Part shown: positions 1 to 8,293 of the stretch, piece after piece | How the letters are laid out: each line of letters begins with the position of its first letter | Numbering within the stretch: position 1 is the stretch's first letter | Assembly: GCF_009690905.1 (NCBI RefSeq) | Contig: NZ_VOSW01000009.1 | Location: 62,001 to 126,000 of the forward strand | Direction of reading: 5' to 3' | Length of the DNA: 64,000 bases | DNA from: Paraburkholderia madseniana | Lineage (GTDB): Bacteria; Pseudomonadota; Gammaproteobacteria; Burkholderiales; Burkholderiaceae | Notes under the pieces: model-generated | Told to the model about the DNA's origin: nothing | The model's input: the letters and a program-made list of their open reading frames with translations, nothing else | The model's database searches: none | Translations under genes and position numbers: made by a program

Positions 1-633
1 GTGCTCGTACTGGGGCTGATTACGCTGCTGCGGGTGGTGGTGCTGATCGCGATCGCTTCGGTGATCTGGGTGCCGATCGGCGTGCTGATCGGCCTGCGGC
101 CGGCGCTGGCCGAGAAGGTGCAGCCGATTGCGCAGTTCCTCGCCGCGTTCCCGGCGAACCTGCTGTTCCCGGTGTTCGTCATCGCCATCGTGCGCTTTCA
201 TCTGAACCCGGACATCTGGCTGTCGCCGCTGATCGTGCTCGGCACACAGTGGTATATCCTGTTCAACGTGATTGCCGGTGCGAGTTCGTATCCGAACGAC
301 TACCGGGAAGCGGCCAAGAACTTCCATATTCGCGGCTGGCAATGGTGGCGTCAGGCGATGCTGCCGGGCATTTTCCCTTATTACGTGACTGGCGCGATCA
401 CCGCGTCGGGCGGCGCGTGGAACGCCAGCATCGTCGCGGAATTCGTTCAGTGGGGCGACACCAAGGTTGCCGCGCATGGCTTGGGCGCTTACATCGCGCA
501 GACCACCGCAGCAGGCGACTATCCGAAGATCATTGTGGGCATCGCCGTGATGTCCCTGTTCGTGACCCTGTTCAACCGCCTGCTGTGGCGTCCGATGTTC
601 GCCTACGCTGAAGCGAAGCTCCGGCTAGATTGA
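1..633 (+). CDS. ABC transporter permease, NitT/TauT type (5' end outside window)
   Basis: This is the C-terminal part of an inner-membrane permease for a nitrate/sulfonate/taurine-type importer. The visible 210 residues hold several hydrophobic membrane segments and the cytoplasmic EAA loop that docks on the ATPase (EAAKNFHIRGWQWW, around residue 102, followed by the conserved LPG). The frame is open to the window edge. The GTG at base 1 is probably internal, because such permeases are usually 250 residues or, in the two-domain form, over 500. It ends 19 bases before the ATPase gene, so the two are almost certainly one operon. The substrate cannot be read from the sequence, and the periplasmic binding protein is not visible here. 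Confidence 0.85.
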   Translation: MLVLGLITLLRVVVLIAIASVIWVPIGVLIGLRPALAEKVQPIAQFLAAFPANLLFPVFVIAIVRFHLNPDIWLSPLIVLGTQWYILFNVIAGASSYPNDYREAAKNFHIRGWQWWRQAMLPGIFPYYVTGAITASGGAWNASIVAEFVQWGDTKVAAHGLGAYIAQTTAAGDYPKIIVGIAVMSLFVTLFNRLLWRPMFAYAEAKLRLD

Positions 634-652
634 GAATTAAAGGCTAAACGCG

Positions 653-1999
653 ATGCAAAATCCTAAAGCTGCTATGACCGCCGCGCCGATCCAGACCCCG
701 CCGATGCCGCCGCGCCTCGGTGAAGAGATCCTGCGCGTCAAGGACGTGTGCCGCGGGTTCAACAAGTCGCAGGGCGAGCTGCTCGTCCTCGACGACGCGA
801 ATCTGTCGTTGCGCGAAGGGGAGATCGTCGGGTTGCTGGGCCGATCGGGCTCGGGTAAATCGACGCTGTTGCGCATCATCGCCGGTCTGATCGAGCCGAC
901 CGACGGCGAAGTCACGTATATGGGCAAGCCGCTCGACGGCCCGGCCAAGGGTGTGGCGATGGTGTTCCAGACCTTCGCGCTGTTCCCGTGGCTGACCGTG
1001 CTGCAAAACGTGGAAGCGGGACTCGAAGCACAAGGCGTCGGCGCGAGTGATCGCCGTACGCGCGCGCTGGCGGCGATCGACCTGATCGGTCTCGACGGTT
1101 TCGAAAACGCGTATCCGCGCGAGTTGTCGGGCGGCATGCGTCAGCGCGTCGGCTTTGCGCGCGCGCTGGTGGTCGACCCCACACTGCTTCTCATGGACGA
1201 GCCGTTCTCCGCGCTCGACGTGCTGACCGCCGAAACGCTGCGTACCGACCTGCTCGACCTGTGGACGCAAGGCCGCATGCCGATCAAGGCCGTGCTGATC
1301 GTCACGCACAACATCGAGGAAGCGGTGTTCATGTGCGACCGGATTCTGGTGCTGTCGTCGAATCCGGGCCGTGTGATCGCCGAGATCAAGGTGCCGTTCA
1401 AGCATCCGCGTAACCGTCTGGACCCGGCGTTTCGCCGGCTGGTCGACGACATTTACGCGAAGATGACCGCGCGTCAGACTGACGAAAAGACCAAGAAGGG
1501 CCTCGAGCTGCATAGCTGGCTGCCGCACGTGTCGACCAACCTGATGGCCGGTCTGATCGAAACGCTGGCCGCCGCACCGTACCACGGCCGTGCCGACATG
1601 CCGGAAATCGCCCGTTCGCTGCACCTTGAGGTGGACGATCTGTTCCCGGTCGCCGAAGTGCTGCAGCACTTGGGCTTTGCCGACATCCGCGAAGGGGATA
1701 TTTTCCTGACGCCGCCGGCGCGCGTGTTCTCCGAGTTCGGCACCCAGGAGCGGAAGATGATGTTCGCGGAACATCTGCTGCGCCACGTGCCGCTCGCCGC
1801 GCGAATCAAGAAGGTGTTGAACGAACGGCCGGGGCATCGTGCGCCGCGCGTGCGTTTCGAGCAGGAGCTGGAGGATTTTCTGTCGGACAGCGCCGCGGAA
1901 GAGACGCTCGACGCAGTGATCAACTGGGGCCGTTATGGCGAGATCTTCTCGTACAACGACCAGACGGAAATTTTCAGTCTGGAAGACGTGGAGTCTTAA
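653..1999 (+). CDS. ABC transporter ATP-binding protein with C-terminal AAA-associated domain
   Basis: Cytoplasmic ATPase that powers the permease encoded just upstream. It has Walker A (GRSGSGKST, residues 63-71), a Q-loop (VFQTFALFPW near 102), the signature LSGGMRQRVGFARAL near 158, Walker B LLLMDEPFSAL near 178 and the H-loop VTHN near 218. At 448 residues it is about 180 longer than a plain SsuB/TauB ATPase. The extra C-terminal part matches the AAA-associated C-terminal domain found on some nitrate/sulfonate ATPases and contains a winged-helix-like stretch. The ATG is preceded by AAAGG. A strong bidirectional terminator follows. The ATPase assignment is certain; the transported ligand is unknown. 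Confidence 0.92.
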   Translation: MQNPKAAMTAAPIQTPPMPPRLGEEILRVKDVCRGFNKSQGELLVLDDANLSLREGEIVGLLGRSGSGKSTLLRIIAGLIEPTDGEVTYMGKPLDGPAKGVAMVFQTFALFPWLTVLQNVEAGLEAQGVGASDRRTRALAAIDLIGLDGFENAYPRELSGGMRQRVGFARALVVDPTLLLMDEPFSALDVLTAETLRTDLLDLWTQGRMPIKAVLIVTHNIEEAVFMCDRILVLSSNPGRVIAEIKVPFKHPRNRLDPAFRRLVDDIYAKMTARQTDEKTKKGLELHSWLPHVSTNLMAGLIETLAAAPYHGRADMPEIARSLHLEVDDLFPVAEVLQHLGFADIREGDIFLTPPARVFSEFGTQERKMMFAEHLLRHVPLAARIKKVLNERPGHRAPRVRFEQELEDFLSDSAAEETLDAVINWGRYGEIFSYNDQTEIFSLEDVES

Positions 2000-2030
2000 A
2001 CCCGGTTGAGTCGATTAAGACGCTTCAGGC

Positions 2031-2062
2031 AAAAAACGGCAGGGGAGACCCTGCCGTTTTTT
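2031..2062. terminator. Bidirectional Rho-independent terminator
   Basis: A perfect 14-bp stem (AAAAAACGGCAGGG and its complement) closes on a GAGA loop and is flanked by A-run and T-run, so it works on both strands. It separates the convergent ABC operon and lipoprotein genes. Its right arm overlaps the stop codon of the minus-strand lipoprotein gene. Confidence 0.92.
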
Positions 2063-2681
2063 ATTGCAGAGCGCCCCAGCGCTCGACTGCCGGTTCCGCC
2101 GACGCCCACTTCCAGCCCTTGTCCTGCCGGCACGCGCTCGCCGTGTACCAGTCTTCGTGCGCGTTCGGGCCGTCGCCGTCCTGAACCGAGAACACGAAAT
2201 CCTTGCACAGCGCGAGCGCCGAGCTGAACGCGCGCGTCACGCGCACCTGGCCGTGGCCGTTCTCGATCGGCAGCGTGTGCTTGACCGCCCAGGGCCGCGT
2301 CTCGCCGACCGGCATGGCACCCGCCAGCGCGGCGATCAAGTTCTGCTGATCGGTGTGCATGGTGCGCATGTAGCGGCCGACAGCTTCGTCGGTCGCGGCC
2401 TGCACGGCGATGCCGACGCCGATGCCGACTGCCGGGTTGGAGGTCACGAGGCCTGACGCGACACCGGCCGCGGCACCGCTCGCCGCGCCGACGGACGAGC
2501 AGCCGCTCGTCAGCAGACTGGCGCCGACGCAGATCGCACCGGCCAGCACGAGCCGCAGCCGGTTGCCGGAGAGCGCCGCCGCAGGCGTGCGTGGAACCAG
2601 CGCGGTACGCGCGTCATCGACGAGCGCTGGCTCAGACAGTGCGTGTTCATTCCAGGGGCGTGGAAGCATCAGCGCCTTCAT
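2061..2681 (-). CDS. Putative lipoprotein, downstream member of a paralogous pair
   Basis: 206-residue predicted envelope lipoprotein of unknown function. The frame extends further upstream, but the ATG at 2681 was chosen because it forms an ATGA overlap with the stop of the upstream gene, typical of translational coupling. The signal region is preceded by about 40 polar residues, then a hydrophobic stretch and a lipobox-like LLTSGCSS. A small-residue/Gly-rich segment (GAASGAAAGVASG, then NPAVGIGVGIAVQ) resembles a glycine zipper. The C-terminus KWASAEPAVERWGALQ is nearly identical to that of its neighbour, so the two arose by tandem duplication. The long polar N-terminus before the signal is odd; a later start may be used. 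Confidence 0.7.
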   Translation of the reverse strand: MKALMLPRPWNEHALSEPALVDDARTALVPRTPAAALSGNRLRLVLAGAICVGASLLTSGCSSVGAASGAAAGVASGLVTSNPAVGIGVGIAVQAATDEAVGRYMRTMHTDQQNLIAALAGAMPVGETRPWAVKHTLPIENGHGQVRVTRAFSSALALCKDFVFSVQDGDGPNAHEDWYTASACRQDKGWKWASAEPAVERWGALQ

Positions 2682-3274
2682 TGCAGCGCGCCCCAGCGTT
2701 CGGTAGCGGGTTCGGCCGACGCCCATTTCCAGTTGTCGCCGTCGCGGCAGATCGACGCGACGTAGAACGCGCTGCTCGCCGGCACATTCTTGGTGGCGGT
2801 CTGATCGACCGAGAAGACGATTTCCTTGCAGTCGAGTGCGCCGGCGCTGATCGTGCGGCTCACGGTGACGCGGCCGTGTTCGTCGTCTTCGATCGGCACG
2901 GAGTGAGTCACGCTCCACGGTGCGATTGCGCCGACGTCGAGCGGCCCGGCGATTTTGGCGATGCCGTCCTGCGTATTCTTGTGGACCACGCGTTCCGAGT
3001 ACTGCACGCCGGCGCGGGCCGCGGCCAGCGCGCCGAGACCGATGCCGGTAGCGACTGCCGCATTGCTGGTGACCTTGGCCGCGAGCGCGGCGCCCGCGAT
3101 ACCGGCGCCGGCGGTGGCGCCTTCCGAGTAGAGCGAACTACAGCCGCTCAACGCCGACGTGATCGCCACGGCTAATGCGACGAGCGCAGTTGTATTCGGA
3201 CGTCCACATGTTGCCGCTTTGGACGCGTTGGCTGTTCGCTTTGCCCATTCGACCCACACCATACTTTTTTGCAT
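2678..3274 (-). CDS. Putative lipoprotein, upstream member of a paralogous pair
   Basis: 198-residue predicted lipoprotein. Start taken at ATG 3274 (MQKSMVW...), with a purine-rich stretch (GGAGCAGAGACAGGGAA) upstream. The lipobox is ALSGCSS, followed by an Ala/Gly-rich stretch with glycine-zipper character (GIGLGALAAARAG) and a cysteine-containing C-terminal domain. The ending KWASAEPATERWGALQ matches the downstream gene, with which it overlaps by four bases (ATGA). Both copies keep a DCKEIVFSV / LCKDFVFSV strand and a second cysteine (ASICRDGD / ASACRQDK), suggesting a conserved disulfide. No recognised functional domain; an envelope role is inferred only. Confidence 0.72.
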   Translation of the reverse strand: MQKSMVWVEWAKRTANASKAATCGRPNTTALVALAVAITSALSGCSSLYSEGATAGAGIAGAALAAKVTSNAAVATGIGLGALAAARAGVQYSERVVHKNTQDGIAKIAGPLDVGAIAPWSVTHSVPIEDDEHGRVTVSRTISAGALDCKEIVFSVDQTATKNVPASSAFYVASICRDGDNWKWASAEPATERWGALQ

Positions 3275-3665
3275 TTCCCTGTCTCTGCTCCTGCAAGTGC
3301 CTTTCGCACACGGACCGTTCACACATGTGTTTCGCGTGTGCCGACGGTGCGTGAGCGAAAGGCACGTCTTCCTTATCGTTGCGCCGTGCGCTGCCGCATT
3401 TTGCAGGATGCCATTTGTAATTGGCAGTGGGAAAGTGCAAGCAATTGCAAAAGATGGTGCGAGTCAAATCGGTTTCTGCTGGGAAGAAGCCGATTTGATT
3501 GGTGGTGCGAAGGGATTAATTATGAGATGACAGGTGCGCAAAAAGTGCCGTTGCAGCAGAGAGGGGCCTGCACAGCACGCGCACAGGGAGCGCGCAAAAA
3601 GCAGACGGCGAGCACACAGAAAACACCTGCTCACGCGAACGAACCGCTTGAGCGCCTGGCACGGC
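3275..3665. other. Intergenic stretch without a convincing gene
   Basis: About 390 bases between the lipoprotein pair and the 3' end of the sigma-54 activator. It includes an A/T-richer patch (3410-3530) that probably carries the lipoprotein promoter. I see no coding frame with a ribosome binding site, no terminator hairpin with a T-run and no repeat. Confidence 0.5.
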
Positions 3666-4727
3666 TTATTGCTCGGTTTCTTCGTCCGAGCCTTCGTCAC
3701 CGCCGTATGCGCTCAGGCGGTTGTAGAGCGTTTTCAGACTCACGCCGAGTGCTTTGGCAGCCCGCCGTTTGTCGCCGCCGCAATACTTGAGCGTGCCGAG
3801 AATGATCTGCTTTTGCGCATCGGCGAGCGGTGTGCCGATCCACACGCTCATTGCATCGCCCTGCGTCACGGGCTTTTTCACGCGCGATGCGAGATGCGGA
3901 TGTGGCAGCTCGACCGTCTTCTCCGCGAGAATGAACGCCCGATACACCGCGTTCTTCAACTCGCGCACGTTGCCCGGCCACGACCAGGTTCGCAGTGTTT
4001 CGATCGACCGTTTGCTAAAACTCTTGCTCGTGCTTTCCTGCTGATTCAGCAAGGCGAGGAAGTGTTGCGCGAGCAGTTCGCGATCGTTTTCACGCTCGCG
4101 CAAGGGCGGCGCGCGCAACGGGAAAACCGCGAGCCGGTACATCAGGTCTTCACGCAGACCGTTTTCCTTCACCGCTACCGCGGGGTCGCGATTCGTCGCT
4201 GCGATCACGCGTACGTCACCACTAATCAATTCGTTGCCGCCGACCCGAAAAAACGTGCCGGTCTCGAGCGCGCGCAAGAGCTTGACCTGGCGCACCGGCG
4301 CCATTTCAGTGATTTCGTCGAGAAACAGCGTGCCGCCGTTCGCATGTTCGAAGTAGCCGACGCGGGCCTGGACCGCGCCGGTGAAGCTGCCTTTTTCGTG
4401 GCCGAACAATTCGGCTTCGATGAGTTCGTCCGGAATCGCACCGCAGTTCACGGCGACGAACGGTGCGTCCTTGCGGCTGCTTTGATCGTGAATCGTGCGG
4501 GCGATCAGTTCCTTGCCCGTGCCGGATTCGCCGATGATCAGCGCGGTCGCGTCGGTGCTGGCGACGCGTTCGATCTGTTCGTACAGATCGAGCATCACCG
4601 GCGACGAGCCATATAGCAGCCCGTACGATTTCAGTCCCGCGATGCCGTCCGCGACGCGCTGCTTCGCCTGTGCCGAAGCATTGCCGCCGGCGGAGACGGT
4701 GGGCGAGTCCAGCGAGATTGACGCCAT
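3666..4727 (-). CDS. Sigma-54-dependent transcriptional activator lacking a receiver domain
   Basis: 353-residue bacterial enhancer-binding protein that would remodel sigma-54 RNA polymerase. Domains: a short 40-residue N-terminus with no REC, PAS or GAF fold; a full AAA+ domain with Walker A GESGTGKE (66-73), the sigma-54 contact loop GSFTGA (113-118, Ser instead of the usual Ala), Walker B GGTLFLDEIT (131-140) and an arginine-finger region; and a C-terminal Fis-type helix-turn-helix (RRAAKALGVSLKTLYNRL). ATG 4727 was chosen because the upstream frame is non-protein-like. It is closely related to the activator at 5791 on the other strand. Without a sensory domain it may be constitutive or controlled by a partner protein. 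Confidence 0.9.
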   Translation of the reverse strand: MASISLDSPTVSAGGNASAQAKQRVADGIAGLKSYGLLYGSSPVMLDLYEQIERVASTDATALIIGESGTGKELIARTIHDQSSRKDAPFVAVNCGAIPDELIEAELFGHEKGSFTGAVQARVGYFEHANGGTLFLDEITEMAPVRQVKLLRALETGTFFRVGGNELISGDVRVIAATNRDPAVAVKENGLREDLMYRLAVFPLRAPPLRERENDRELLAQHFLALLNQQESTSKSFSKRSIETLRTWSWPGNVRELKNAVYRAFILAEKTVELPHPHLASRVKKPVTQGDAMSVWIGTPLADAQKQIILGTLKYCGGDKRRAAKALGVSLKTLYNRLSAYGGDEGSDEETEQ

Positions 4728-5197
4728 AAACGGGGAGTCCTGTGCAAATGGGGGAGCGGTGTTGCGGCGCGCAGGCCTTGGGGCAAGACGGACCCGTGCG
4801 GCCACTATCTCACAGAAATTTGATTTAACCACTTTGACGCCGCTTCCGGCAATCCATGTGACGGTCGGCGAAATAGGCCGGTGCACGCCCGGTCAGAAGT
4901 GCCTGAGCCCGTACCGGCATAGAATGAGAGTGGTGAATTTACCGGGCACGACGTTTGCGCCGTGGACTCGACATACGTGTGTTTTTGGGCGGCTCTGCTC
5001 AAAGCGCGTCAGCGGCGGACGCGGTTCTTCAATGGGCCGCTCGTGCCGGAAACAGGACGCGAAGCGCTACGTGTGGCGCAACCGTGGCGCTCGATCGGTA
5101 TGCCGCGGGCGGCCGGCTTCCGGCTTGGCGCTCTCGGCGCTCACTAACGCGCAGTGCGCGACGCCGATCCGCTTGACGATAGCAAGGAGAGTTCACG
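4728..5197. other. Divergent intergenic region between activator gene and small-protein gene
   Basis: 470 bases holding the presumed promoters of the minus-strand activator and the plus-strand 92-residue protein. A 61-codon frame (4962-5147) is open but begins with GTG and has no Shine-Dalgarno, so I do not call it. A good ribosome site (AAGGAGAG, about 5181) belongs to the next gene. Confidence 0.45.
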
Positions 5198-5476
5198 ATG
5201 GCACGACCTAAAATTGGCATCTTCGGCGCGCTGGTGGCCCTCGGTGGGTTTCTGGCTGTGCGCCATATGCAGCGGAACCGTGCCGCGCAGGCTCAGGCGG
5301 CGCGTGAACTGAGCCGCTGGGAAGACGAGGGCGGCACGGTAGCGACGTCGGCTGCGCCGTCCGGCAGCGTGAGCGCGGCGAGGACTGGTCCGTCTACGCC
5401 TGACACCGCGCATGGCGCAAACGGCTCGGCACATCCGAACCGCCAGGGCGACGCATGGCCGTTTCCGCGTGGCTGA
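5198..5476 (+). CDS. Small membrane-anchored protein of unknown function
   Basis: 92 residues, start supported by AAGGAGAG ten bases upstream. The N-terminus has one hydrophobic segment (IGIFGALVALGGFLAV, residues 6-21) followed by basic residues, predicting a single-pass protein with the rest in the cytoplasm or a signal-anchor topology. The remainder is Ala/Ser/Pro/Gly-rich and probably disordered. No domain is recognised. It lies between two sigma-54 activators. The clear ribosome site and hydrophobic N-terminus make it a likely real gene. Confidence 0.65.
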   Translation: MARPKIGIFGALVALGGFLAVRHMQRNRAAQAQAARELSRWEDEGGTVATSAAPSGSVSAARTGPSTPDTAHGANGSAHPNRQGDAWPFPRG

Positions 5477-5572
5477 GGGCCACGATGTTGACCTTGCGTG
5501 CGCCGCTGCGCCGGCGTGCCGCTTCGACAAGCGGCACCTGGCACGCGTTTCAAATTTGTCTCGATAAAGCCG

Positions 5573-5578
5573 TATAAT
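5573..5578 (+). promoter_or_regulatory. Perfect TATAAT -10 element in the leader of the response regulator gene
   Basis: A TATAAT hexamer lies in an A/T-rich patch 213 bases upstream of the activator start. No good -35 stands at 16-18 bases (TTGTCT is only 11 away), so this is a candidate only. If used, it gives a leader of about 200 bases; the remainder of the 5477-5790 gap shows no gene. Confidence 0.4.
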
Positions 5579-5790
5579 AGATAAATAGACAACAATGCCG
5601 CGCAATGACGGGTGGTTTTCTCGCTGATTGTTGCGATATTGAATCAAGTCAGGGGTTCGGCACTGTCGCGGAACGTTAGCGTGTGCTCACATCAGAACGT
5701 GCACGCGGCGCACCGGCAAGCTGCTGAACGGCTTCCCACTATGCGGTTTAGCATGTTCCCCCATTCACGCTTTCGGGCTTTCGAGACGCG

Positions 5791-7191
5791 ATGCCACACG
5801 TACTGATTGTCGATGACGATGCCGGTACCCGCGAGGCGCTTTCCGCCATCATCGGGGAAGACGGTTTGACTACCGCTACTGCGGGCGATTTGCGCGAAGC
5901 GCGCATTCAACTGGTCCGGCAGATGCCGGACGTCGTCTTTACCGACCTGAAGCTGCCCGACGGCAGTGGAGTCGATCTGTTTGAAGATCTTGATCCGCGC
6001 TCCGGTGTGGAGGTGATCGTGATTACCGGCCACGCCACGGTGGAGTCGGCGGTCAACGCGTTGAAGATGGGCGCCACCGACTACCTGGTGAAGCCGATCA
6101 ACATGCAGCGCGTGAAGGCGATCCTTTCGCGCTTGCCGCGCGCCGGCGACCTGAAGGCGGAAATCGGCACGTTGCGCGGCGAGTTGCGCCGCATGGGCCG
6201 CTTTGGTTTGATGCTCGGCAACTCGCCGGCTATGCAGGAGGTTTACGACCAGATCGGCCGCGTTGCGCCGACGGCGGCCTCCGTCATGCTGATGGGCGAG
6301 TCAGGCACCGGCAAGGAAGTCGCCGCCCAGACGCTGCACCAGCTCAGCTTGCGCCGTAAGCATGCGTTCCTCGCAGTGAACTGCGGTGCGATCTCGCCGA
6401 ACCTGATCGAATCGGAAATGTTCGGGCACGAGCGCGGTTCGTTCACCGGTGCGGATCGCCAGCACAAGGGCTATTTCGAACGTGCGAACGGCGGCACGCT
6501 GTTCCTCGACGAAATCACCGAAATGCCGATCGAGTTGCAGGTGAAGTTGCTGCGGGTGCTGGAAACCGGCATGTTCATGCGGGTTGGTACGACCAAGGAA
6601 ATCGAAACGGATGTGCGGCTGATTGCGGCGACTAATCGGGATCCTGAGCAGGCGGTGCTGGAAGGCAAGTTGCGGCTCGATTTGTACCACCGTCTGAACG
6701 TGTTTCCGATCAGTCTGCCGCCGCTGCGCGATCGGGGTAAGGATGTTGATTTGCTCGCGCAGGCGTTTCTTGATGAACTCAACGAGCGGCACAGCACGAA
6801 GAAGCATTTTCCGGCTGCAGTGAAGGATATGTTGATGTCGTATCCGTGGCCGGGCAATGTGCGCGAGCTGAAGAACTATGTGCAGCGGGCGCACATTATG
6901 TCGGGGACTGATTCGGATAGTACGGCTACCGTGCCGTTGCAGATTACCTTGTCGAAGCCTGCGGCTGGTACGGCGATTACGATTCCGTTTGGGACTTCGC
7001 TTGCTGAGGCGGACCGGCAGTTGATTCTGGCTACGCTTGAGCAATGTGGTGGCGTCAAGACGCGGGCTGCTGAGATTCTTGGGATTAGTTTGAAGACGCT
7101 TTATAACCGGCTTGTTGAGTATGGGAATGATGCGCGGGATGAGGGGGAGGTTGCGGATGAATCGCGAGTTGTCGGGGGCGCTGGCGCTTGA
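5791..7191 (+). CDS. Sigma-54-dependent response regulator (NtrC family)
   Basis: 466-residue two-component response regulator. The REC domain (1-118) keeps the acidic pocket (D8, D9), the phospho-acceptor D52 (FTDLKLPDGSG) and K101 (LVKPI). The AAA+ domain has Walker A GESGTGKE (169-176), GSFTGA (216-221) and Walker B GGTLFLDEIT. The C-terminal Fis helix-turn-helix reads RAAEILGISLKTLYNRL. No histidine kinase lies beside it, so it is an orphan regulator here. The last ~180 codons use noticeably more T and G at third positions than the first part. A sigma-54 promoter stands 1.1 kb downstream at otsA, a possible target. The start ATG follows GAGACGCG, a weak ribosome site. Confidence 0.93.
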   Translation: MPHVLIVDDDAGTREALSAIIGEDGLTTATAGDLREARIQLVRQMPDVVFTDLKLPDGSGVDLFEDLDPRSGVEVIVITGHATVESAVNALKMGATDYLVKPINMQRVKAILSRLPRAGDLKAEIGTLRGELRRMGRFGLMLGNSPAMQEVYDQIGRVAPTAASVMLMGESGTGKEVAAQTLHQLSLRRKHAFLAVNCGAISPNLIESEMFGHERGSFTGADRQHKGYFERANGGTLFLDEITEMPIELQVKLLRVLETGMFMRVGTTKEIETDVRLIAATNRDPEQAVLEGKLRLDLYHRLNVFPISLPPLRDRGKDVDLLAQAFLDELNERHSTKKHFPAAVKDMLMSYPWPGNVRELKNYVQRAHIMSGTDSDSTATVPLQITLSKPAAGTAITIPFGTSLAEADRQLILATLEQCGGVKTRAAEILGISLKTLYNRLVEYGNDARDEGEVADESRVVGGAGA

Positions 7192-7268
7192 GGTTTTTGC
7201 CTGTTCGGCGCTTATTGTCAGTGTTCTTAGGGTGTTGGCCTTTCCTTGAATTGGTAGTGGTCTATTAG

Positions 7269-7450
7269 TGTTGCCCCTGTGCGGGGCGGCACTTACTTTC
7301 TTTGCCGCCGCAAAGAAAGATAAGCAAAGAAAGCGGCTCAAACCGCTCCTGCTAAGTGGGCACCGTGGTTTGCTTAGGGTAGTGGTGCATCTGGAATCTG
7401 GGTTCGTGCACCGGCATGCGCTTGTGACACGGGCGTCATTCTTCCGGCGG
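7269..7450. repeat. Burkholderia-type dispersed intergenic repeat
   Basis: A block starting TTGCCCCTGTGCGGGGCGGC and continuing through the mirrored ACTTTCTTTGCCGCCGCAAAG and CAAAGAAAGCGGCTCA. From memory this is a high-copy non-coding repeat in Paraburkholderia/Burkholderia genomes. It contains the inverted pairs CCCCTGTGCGGGG and CTTTCTTTG/CAAAGAAAG, so the RNA would fold. The right boundary is uncertain. It fills most of the gap 7192-7567, which otherwise has no gene. Confidence 0.65.
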
Positions 7451-7567
7451 CGCTGCGCGCGCCGAAGCGTAGGTCTTCGAACCATCCGTCGGTTTTTTTC
7501 CTCCCTTTAATTCGGCATGGGGCTTGCTGCGGTTCGATGGAACGCAGGAACAACCGAGGTAACCGAT

Positions 7568-7792
7568 ATGCCGGAATACGCCGCCGCTTCCCCGCTCCCC
7601 CTCCCGATGCACGCTCATCGTCCTGAGCCCAACGAGCCGCCGAATCCTGGTGAGCCCGACACCGTTCCAAGTCCGACTCCGGACCCCATCGAACCGGTTG
7701 CGCCGCCGATCGGCGATCCGCCGTCGCAGCCCACGCAAACGCCACAAGCCAGTCGGTGTCCGCCGTTGCTAGCCTCCAGCATGCAACTCTGA
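7568..7792 (+). CDS. Small proline-rich protein of unknown function
   Basis: 74 residues, with GAGGTAAC seven bases before the ATG. The middle (residues 18-60) is dominated by Pro with acidic residues in a loose PxP/EPxxP pattern, and the protein is predicted to be disordered. There is no signal peptide or membrane segment. Comparable Pro/Asp/Glu small proteins are common in Burkholderiaceae but uncharacterised. It lies right after the dispersed repeat and before another small gene. Composition and ribosome site support it; function unknown. Confidence 0.55.
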   Translation: MPEYAAASPLPLPMHAHRPEPNEPPNPGEPDTVPSPTPDPIEPVAPPIGDPPSQPTQTPQASRCPPLLASSMQL

Positions 7793-7945
7793 CATGTTCT
7801 GTGCGCTGCACCACAGTCCAACGCAGCGAATTTATGTACTTGTTACAAAGCCGGCGCATCTTTTACCGGCAATTTACCGTCGTGAACCCTACACTGAATT
7901 GACGCCGCTCACGATGGCGGCGGGCTTCCCCCGGAGGCATCAATC

Positions 7946-8155
7946 ATGAGACATCCAGCACTGCGACGTTCCGCGCGCCACTCGAAACGCGACTCCCGGC
8001 CAGGCAGCAAGAGCGCCCCGCCGGAGTCGCCGGACCCGGCCGCGCAGAACCGCGTCGCGCCCGATGCGCCGCCAGACGGCGAGCACAACCAGGGCGGCGT
8101 GCGTCGGGAAGGGCTGGAGTACCAGCGCGATCTCGGTTCGGAACAGGACGCATGA
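7946..8155 (+). CDS. Small hydrophilic basic protein of unknown function
   Basis: 69 residues, start supported by CCGGAGGCATC just upstream. The N-terminal third is Arg/Lys/His-rich, followed by a Pro/Ala/Asp-rich middle and an acidic end; predicted disordered and cytoplasmic. No domain recognised. It lies 211 bases before otsA and ends upstream of the sigma-54 promoter, so it is not obviously in the otsA transcript. Confidence 0.55.
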   Translation: MRHPALRRSARHSKRDSRPGSKSAPPESPDPAAQNRVAPDAPPDGEHNQGGVRREGLEYQRDLGSEQDA

Positions 8156-8293
8156 GCCCGGCTGACGGCCGGTAAGAAGGGTTCCGGTTTCGTCACGCAA
8201 AGCAGAAAAAATTTCCTCGCGGTGCTCTGATGCCGCGCGTTTCTGCTCGTTTGTCACATTTACATACATTTTTATTTCCGGCATCTCATAAAA

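Noticed and set aside
5124..5140. GG-N10-GC near the 92-residue protein
   Set aside because: The -12 half is CGGCGC instead of TTGC; no better than chance in GC-rich DNA.
4962..5147. 61-codon plus-strand frame upstream of the small membrane protein
   Set aside because: GTG start, no Shine-Dalgarno, Arg-rich composition typical of a chance frame in GC-rich DNA.
5556..5578. TTGTCT with TATAAT as a complete sigma-70 promoter
   Set aside because: Spacing is 11 bases rather than 16-18; only the -10 element is reported.
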